DNA of 64,000 bases, from positions 1,975,244-2,039,243 of the forward strand of contig NC_015681.1 in the NCBI RefSeq assembly GCF_000217795.1. Reading direction: 5' to 3'. The DNA comes from Thermodesulfatator indicus DSM 15286 (GTDB lineage: Bacteria > Desulfobacterota > Thermodesulfobacteria > Thermodesulfobacteriales > Thermodesulfatatoraceae). A model generated the notes under the pieces. The model had not been told where the DNA came from, searched no databases, and saw only the letters and a list, made by a program, of their open reading frames with translations. Numbering within the stretch: the first letter of the stretch is position 1; every line of letters begins with the position of its first letter. Positions 60,525 to 64,000 of the stretch are shown in pieces. Position numbers and translations under genes: made by a program.

Positions 60525-61421
60525 TCAGGCTGCTTTCTTCTCCTCAGAAGCTTCTACCATCCCGGCCTGTTCCAGGAGCCAGTCGCAGGCCTCCTGAGCC
60601 AGCCGGGCCGCTGTGAAGATAGCTTTTGTATCTTTTTCCAGTACCCGGATCCACGATCCTATGTATTCCGGGTGCTGGAGTTTTCGGATGTCGAGACCTA
60701 CGTGGGCCCCTAGAAAGGCGGAGCCCATTTCCGCTACAAGCTCTTCCATCGCATAGGCCCGGTCTCCGAATCTGCCCGAGAGGTCGCGATTCAGACGGCT
60801 CGGATGTCCGGTCCAATGCGTTATTTCATGAAAGGCCGTGGCGTAGAAGTCGTCCCTCGACCTGAACGCACGACGTGGTGGTAGGACGATTACGTCCCGC
60901 TCGGGATAATAGACTGCTTGGCCTCCCCACCTTATTCTAGGGAGGGAAAGCAGCCTTTCGGCCGATAACAGAACATCAGCGGGTGTAACCCTTTCCCTGG
61001 TTTCCGGGAGGCGCAGATTCTCGCACTGTTCCACGTTAAAGACCGTATAGGCCCGGGCGAAGGGAACTTTTCTGACCACGGGTTCTCCTGTTTCCGCGTC
61101 GTAGACAGGTTTGCCCTCGTGATCCTTTTCTTGGACCTCGACGAATTTCCAGAAGATCACGGCCGTCCCTTTTTCCCCGGGACTCACGTATCCGCCGAGC
61201 TTTCTCGCTTCCCTGTATGTGAGCCAGAGGTTTGATGTGAAACCCCTTTTCCAGGCGGCGATGTTCAAAAGCAATACGTTGATCCCTCGGTAGGTTCGAC
61301 CGTAGAAGGCGTTTCTGTGCCCTCCTGTGGTGGCGGTTTTCCATGGCCTGATCCAGGGACCGATTCCCTTTTTCAAGGTCTCAATGACCATCTGTGTGAC
61401 TTCTTTGTAAACGTTCTTCAT
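60525..61421 (-). CDS. ardC: ArdC-like antirestriction protein (ssDNA-binding domain plus zincin)
   Basis: This 298-residue protein has an amino-terminal ssDNA-binding domain of the ArdC type: 'YKEVTQMVIETLKKGIGPWIRPWK', 'GRTYRGINVLLL', 'YVSPGEKGTAVIFWKF'. A zinc-metallopeptidase domain follows with HEITH in 'FYATAFHEITHWTGH' (about residue 197) and 'YAMEELVAEMGSAFL'. ArdC proteins protect entering single strands from host defences. ATG 61421 follows GGAGGGAG. A strong hairpin element lies 35 bp upstream. Confidence 0.9.
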   Translation of the reverse strand: MKNVYKEVTQMVIETLKKGIGPWIRPWKTATTGGHRNAFYGRTYRGINVLLLNIAAWKRGFTSNLWLTYREARKLGGYVSPGEKGTAVIFWKFVEVQEKDHEGKPVYDAETGEPVVRKVPFARAYTVFNVEQCENLRLPETRERVTPADVLLSAERLLSLPRIRWGGQAVYYPERDVIVLPPRRAFRSRDDFYATAFHEITHWTGHPSRLNRDLSGRFGDRAYAMEELVAEMGSAFLGAHVGLDIRKLQHPEYIGSWIRVLEKDTKAIFTAARLAQEACDWLLEQAGMVEASEEKKAA

Positions 61422-61455
61422 GGCTCCCTCCTTCGGCGAGATTTTTCCGGCCGGA

Positions 61456-61515
61456 GGAGGGAGAGCGGAATGATCCCCCAACCGGGGGAAGCTCTCGCCT
61501 CCCCCGGCCGGGGAG
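61456..61515 (-). promoter_or_regulatory. Structured hairpin element 1, upstream of ardC
   Basis: On the plus strand: GGAGGGAGAGC, CCCCCAACCGGGGG inside a GAGAGC/GCTCTC outer stem, then a separate hairpin CTCCCCCGGCCGGGGAG. The same order of motifs, with compensating differences, occurs at 62889-62947. On the minus strand it forms the leader of ardC. It could be a single-strand promoter active in the recipient, or a regulatory RNA leader. Confidence 0.6.
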
Positions 61516-61541
61516 ATGGGTTGTTTCAGTTTCAGGAAATA

Positions 61542-62189
61542 TTACTTTACGACATCGGGATTGAGGGGTTCAAGGTACTCCCCGCCCATTCGGACGAGAA
61601 GAACTTCCCGTTTGTTCGCCAGATTGACCAGATCCTCAGGTATGTTAAAAGCAGCCAGAACAGGAATAATTTTTTTATTCTCATATTCGGGTTTGTATAT
61701 AATCAGATTTTTAAGTTTTGTCTTGAAGTCATCAAAGTGCTCGGCTCTGAGCTGACTCTTAACTTCAGCCACAAACGCGACATCTTTTCCGTCCTTATCT
61801 TCAGCTATTACAATAACATCATACTGGTTGTACATTCCGTCCTTCTTGTATTCCACATTAAGCATTCTTTCTTTTACTTTATAGCCTAGATTTTTGACCA
61901 GATAGGGGATGCCCGGTGCGAAGATGTCCTCGGTCAAAGTTCCCAGCCGGTTGGCGAGATCTCCCCATTTCTTGTTTATTTCATCCTTGAAGGCCTTCAT
62001 CTCATCCTTAAAATCTTTGAATTCACGGCTTAGGCCTTCGTGATATTTTCGTAGTTCAAGGACCGCCATTAAATTGTCTGTAGAAATTTGGCGCAATAAT
62101 TCCAGCTCTTTAATGGTACGATCTACTTTTTCTTCTTGATTTTTTAGTTCCTGTTTTATCTCCTGAATTTCCATGGCTATTTCTCTCAC
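61542..62189 (-). CDS. PD-(D/E)XK nuclease-like protein (DUF3782-type) with coiled coil
   Basis: This 215-residue protein has a coiled-coil amino-terminal half (to about residue 85). A nuclease-fold-like domain follows with 'YDVIVIAEDKDGKDVAFVAEVKSQL', where D and ExK are the usual catalytic residues. This arrangement matches DUF3782-type proteins of unknown role. GTG 62189 has GGAGGT at the right distance. It lies between ardC and a DUF736-like gene in the presumed leading region. Confidence 0.7.
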   Translation of the reverse strand: MREIAMEIQEIKQELKNQEEKVDRTIKELELLRQISTDNLMAVLELRKYHEGLSREFKDFKDEMKAFKDEINKKWGDLANRLGTLTEDIFAPGIPYLVKNLGYKVKERMLNVEYKKDGMYNQYDVIVIAEDKDGKDVAFVAEVKSQLRAEHFDDFKTKLKNLIIYKPEYENKKIIPVLAAFNIPEDLVNLANKREVLLVRMGGEYLEPLNPDVVK

Positions 62190-62301
62190 GTTTTTACCTC
62201 CATTCTATATCGAAAGACTTTAATAGTCCATTTCAAATCGCTCCTCATAAGCAGCCTCAAGGCCATATTTCCAGAACGGGAGTGGCCGTAAAAACGTTTC
62301 C

Positions 62302-62320
62302 TCCCCCGACGGGGCGAGTT
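62302..62320 (-). terminator. GC-rich hairpin after the DUF736-like gene
   Basis: CTCCCCCGACGGGGCGAG just past the stop at 62321 forms a CCCC/GGGG stem. On the minus strand it is followed by GGAAACGTTTTTACGG, so it may terminate this gene. It also resembles the second hairpin of the two structured elements nearby. Confidence 0.4.
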
Positions 62321-62734
62321 TTAAAATTCATTGTCGGCGGATTCCGCGGTGGTTTCTTGTTCTTTGGGAGAATCCGCAAAACGTACAATTACGTAATCGG
62401 CACCATTTTCCGATTTTTTACCATTAACCGCGAAGATATTTACCGGAATTCCCAGAATGTTCCCCGAAAGGAAACTTCTTTTTTTATTTTTATTCTTTTT
62501 GAGCCAGAAGGCACCTATTTGTTTTTTTTCGCAATATAATACGAAGTCGGGATGTTTGTCAGATTCTTTTTCTTCCTCACGGAATAGAGCCACCGAAACT
62601 CTGCCGAGCGGTCCCAGATCAAGCCGACCGCCCTTATACTTTTTCCCTTCATCCATAACCCGGTTCCATAAAGAACCGATTTTAACGAGTTTTTCTTTTT
62701 TTACCTCTTTGTTGTTTTGTCCTTTCTTTGTCAT
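62321..62734 (-). CDS. DUF736-like protein
   Basis: This 137-residue protein has a conserved-looking core 'KIGSLWNRVMDEGKKYKGGRLDLGPLGRVSVALF', similar to DUF736 (IGxLW...GKKYLxGxLDLG), and 'DFVLYCEKKQIGAFWLKK'. Such genes are common next to plasmid transfer genes; the function is unknown. ATG 62734 follows AAGGAGGGAGGAG. A 200-bp hairpin-rich tract lies upstream. Confidence 0.6.
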   Translation of the reverse strand: MTKKGQNNKEVKKEKLVKIGSLWNRVMDEGKKYKGGRLDLGPLGRVSVALFREEEKESDKHPDFVLYCEKKQIGAFWLKKNKNKKRSFLSGNILGIPVNIFAVNGKKSENGADYVIVRFADSPKEQETTAESADNEF

Positions 62735-62824
62735 AACTCCTCCCTCCTTACGTAAATTTTTCTCCACCCGTCGCACGGTGTGGCCGGAGGGCCACTAGGC
62801 CGCCGCGCTTACACCGACCGAAAA

Positions 62825-63027
62825 CCTCTGCGCGGGTAGGGGAGAACCCGGCCCACACGCAGAGGGTCATGCGGCGGGCGGAGACCGAAGGAGGGAGAAG
62901 CCCCCAACAGCGGGGGAAACCTCCTGGTCTCCCCCGCCGCGGGGGATAATACGATCCGACGGAGATTCCGTCGGGCAATATCTTATCCCGGAACAACCGG
63001 GATCAGCTCTCCACCGCCTGTGGCGGT
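62825..63027. other. Hairpin-rich non-coding tract (includes structured element 2, 62889-62947)
   Basis: The 468-bp gap between the HD-domain gene and the DUF736-like gene is packed with inverted repeats. They are CCTCTGCG/CGCAGAGG (62825/62858), GGAGACC/GGTCTCC (62880/62926) enclosing AGGAGG/CCTCCT and CCCCC/GGGGG, CCCCGC/GCGGGG, CCGACGGA/TCCGTCGG (62956/62967), ATCCCGG/CCGGGAT (62985/62997) and ACCGCC/GGCGGT (63013/63022). It then turns AT-rich to 63200. Candidates are oriT, a single-strand initiation site or promoter, or a structured RNA. Confidence 0.6.
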
Positions 63028-63202
63028 AGAGCCTCAAACAAAACCGAATTTTCAAAGAACCGAAAGCAAACAAAAAATTTTGAAATTATTTTAGCTACAT
63101 GAAACAAGAAAATAGGTGCGAAGTTTTTTCAAAACTTTGTTTTTTACTTCGTTTTTTTAAAAAATTTTGTACCATTACAGGAATGATCAGGAATGAAATT
63201 TG

Positions 63203-64000
63203 CTAGTCACCGGGCGGTGAGCTCCCCGGCGGGGCCACCCCCTTAATCCTAAGATCCGCGATTACGGGATGCGATTTTCTTTGTTTTTCCAGTTCATCGA
63301 TCGGGATTCCGAAAGCATCCGCTTTTACGGGAATATAAAATGTTCTGGTGTAGTCGTTTTTCTTGGGATTCCAGACCCAGAAAAAATTTCCGTAAAAGCT
63401 TTCGGAAACAAGTTTTTCCGCCGCCCATCCCCTGCGCCGGATTTCGTCGTAAAAACTCTGTAAACAGCTCTTTTTAATGGGTTTTTCGGTTGAGTGGTAG
63501 AAGGAGTCGTCGAGACCTATTTCACGGGCGGTTTCGCTGATGGCCAGATGTAAACTTTCAGCCTGTATGTAGACGATTCCGTCCGGCTGAGAAAAGGCTA
63601 CGAAGGAACCGTTAGGAAGCACCTGATTTACCGGAATTTTTGCGAAAACCCTCTCCAGGGGAAAACTATCGGGGATGGATCTGGTTTCCGGCTTACCGGA
63701 GATAGTTTCCGGACGCACCACAGGCGGCGAAAATTTTTCTCCGGCGAGCCTTTCGGCCTCCTCTTCCCGGGCTTCTTTATCGGCCCTGATTAAAATTTCA
63801 AGCTCCACCGGTGTCTTTTCATCTATACGTTCGTGATGCCTCTTCACGATATCCGTAAGGGCCTCCCGCCAGGGATGATCTCTGAGGAGCTTACCCAGTA
63901 AGGCGGCCGAGTGCAGGGAATGGCTTGCCGTTGAGTAATCTTCACCCGAAACGGAGGGAAGTTTTCCGAGGTCGTGGGCCAGGGCACAGAGGATCAGCCG
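63203..64000 (-). CDS. HD-domain protein, possible MobH/TraI_2 relaxase (5' part outside window)
   Basis: This open frame enters from the right edge and is read on the minus strand. The first visible residues are 'LILCALAHDLGKLPSV', then 'HSLHSAALLGKLL' and 'VKRHHERIDEKTP', the HD-hydrolase pattern with its metal ligands. The last about 150 residues look like a winged-helix domain ('NGSFVAFSQPDGIVYIQAESLHLAISETAREIG', 'FYIPVKADAFGIP'). MobH relaxases (TraI_2) combine an HD-type domain with a TraI_2_C domain and are typical partners of F-type ICE systems, so this is the best candidate for the relaxase. Only the carboxy-terminal part is visible. Confidence 0.65.
   Translation of the reverse strand, partial: RLILCALAHDLGKLPSVSGEDYSTASHSLHSAALLGKLLRDHPWREALTDIVKRHHERIDEKTPVELEILIRADKEAREEEAERLAGEKFSPPVVRPETISGKPETRSIPDSFPLERVFAKIPVNQVLPNGSFVAFSQPDGIVYIQAESLHLAISETAREIGLDDSFYHSTEKPIKKSCLQSFYDEIRRRGWAAEKLVSESFYGNFFWVWNPKKNDYTRTFYIPVKADAFGIPIDELEKQRKSHPVIADLRIKGVAPPGSSPPGD

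Overview
The window joins a bacterial chromosome (about 1 to 26,840) to the first 37 kb of an integrated conjugative element (about 26,841 to 64,000, running off the right edge). The chromosomal genes suggest an anaerobic, probably thermophilic member of the Thermodesulfobacteriota or a related deltaproteobacterial lineage. The signs are an anaerobic cobalamin pathway with a signal-peptide form of CbiK, hydrogenase maturation (HypE), a selenocysteine tRNA, an AmrS-type radical SAM enzyme and an IspH fused to a UbiA-like membrane domain. The taxon is an inference from gene content, not a match.

Chromosome. 1 to 8,918 is a corrinoid block: cbiET (cut by the left edge), a BtuC/BtuD/BtuF-like transporter, a cobalamin riboswitch in front of cbiK-cbiL, and on the other strand an operon marC - deacetylase - cbiC - cbiD. 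9,143 to 13,073 holds a biotin ligase, radC, the ispH-ubiA fusion and tadA. 13,027 to 13,536 is an RNA cluster: tRNA-Ser(CGA), whose gene overlaps the end of tadA, tRNA-Ser(GGA), the small SRP RNA and tRNA-Sec. Then come amrS-hypE, tyrS, rmuC, a DUF465 gene with ilvB-ilvN, a P-type cation ATPase, and aroE-aroA-aroK. A tRNA-Leu(UAA) at 26,753 to 26,840 is the likely integration site.

Element. It opens with 850 bp of non-coding DNA carrying two families of short palindromes (TGTCYGGACA and AGCACCGGTGCT), followed by a ParM-like/ParR-like partition operon. An F-type type IV secretion system is split into two convergent operons. The plus-strand operon reads dsbC, traA, traL, traE, traK, traB, traV, trbI, S26 peptidase, traF, then traH and traG. 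The minus-strand operon reads traC, two traN-like genes, a lipoprotein, a trbC-traW fusion, a histidine kinase, traU, small membrane proteins and ssb. Both start from the same 176-bp terminator/promoter cassette, present as a perfect inverted repeat about 29.7 kb apart. A 53-bp core of it recurs at 38.4 kb.

Cargo sits at three points. Between traF and traH lie a PIN/RHH toxin-antitoxin pair and an unknown 298-residue protein. Between traG and ssb is an AT-rich island with a membrane-anchored exonuclease VII-like protein, a cold-shock-domain protein, and a C39-like cysteine peptidase gene interrupted by one in-frame stop. Right of the traC promoter are an MqsA/DUF4258-type pair, ArdC, a PD-(D/E)XK-like protein, a DUF736-like protein, and the C-terminal part of an HD-domain protein that may be a MobH (TraI_2) relaxase. 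Two homologous hairpin elements precede ardC and the DUF736-like gene.

The best candidates for something undescribed are the ExoVII-like/cold-shock pair, the interrupted C39-like gene, the repeat-rich left end, the inverted transfer-promoter cassette and the paired hairpin elements. Integrase, coupling protein, the rest of the relaxase and the right attachment site are not in the window.
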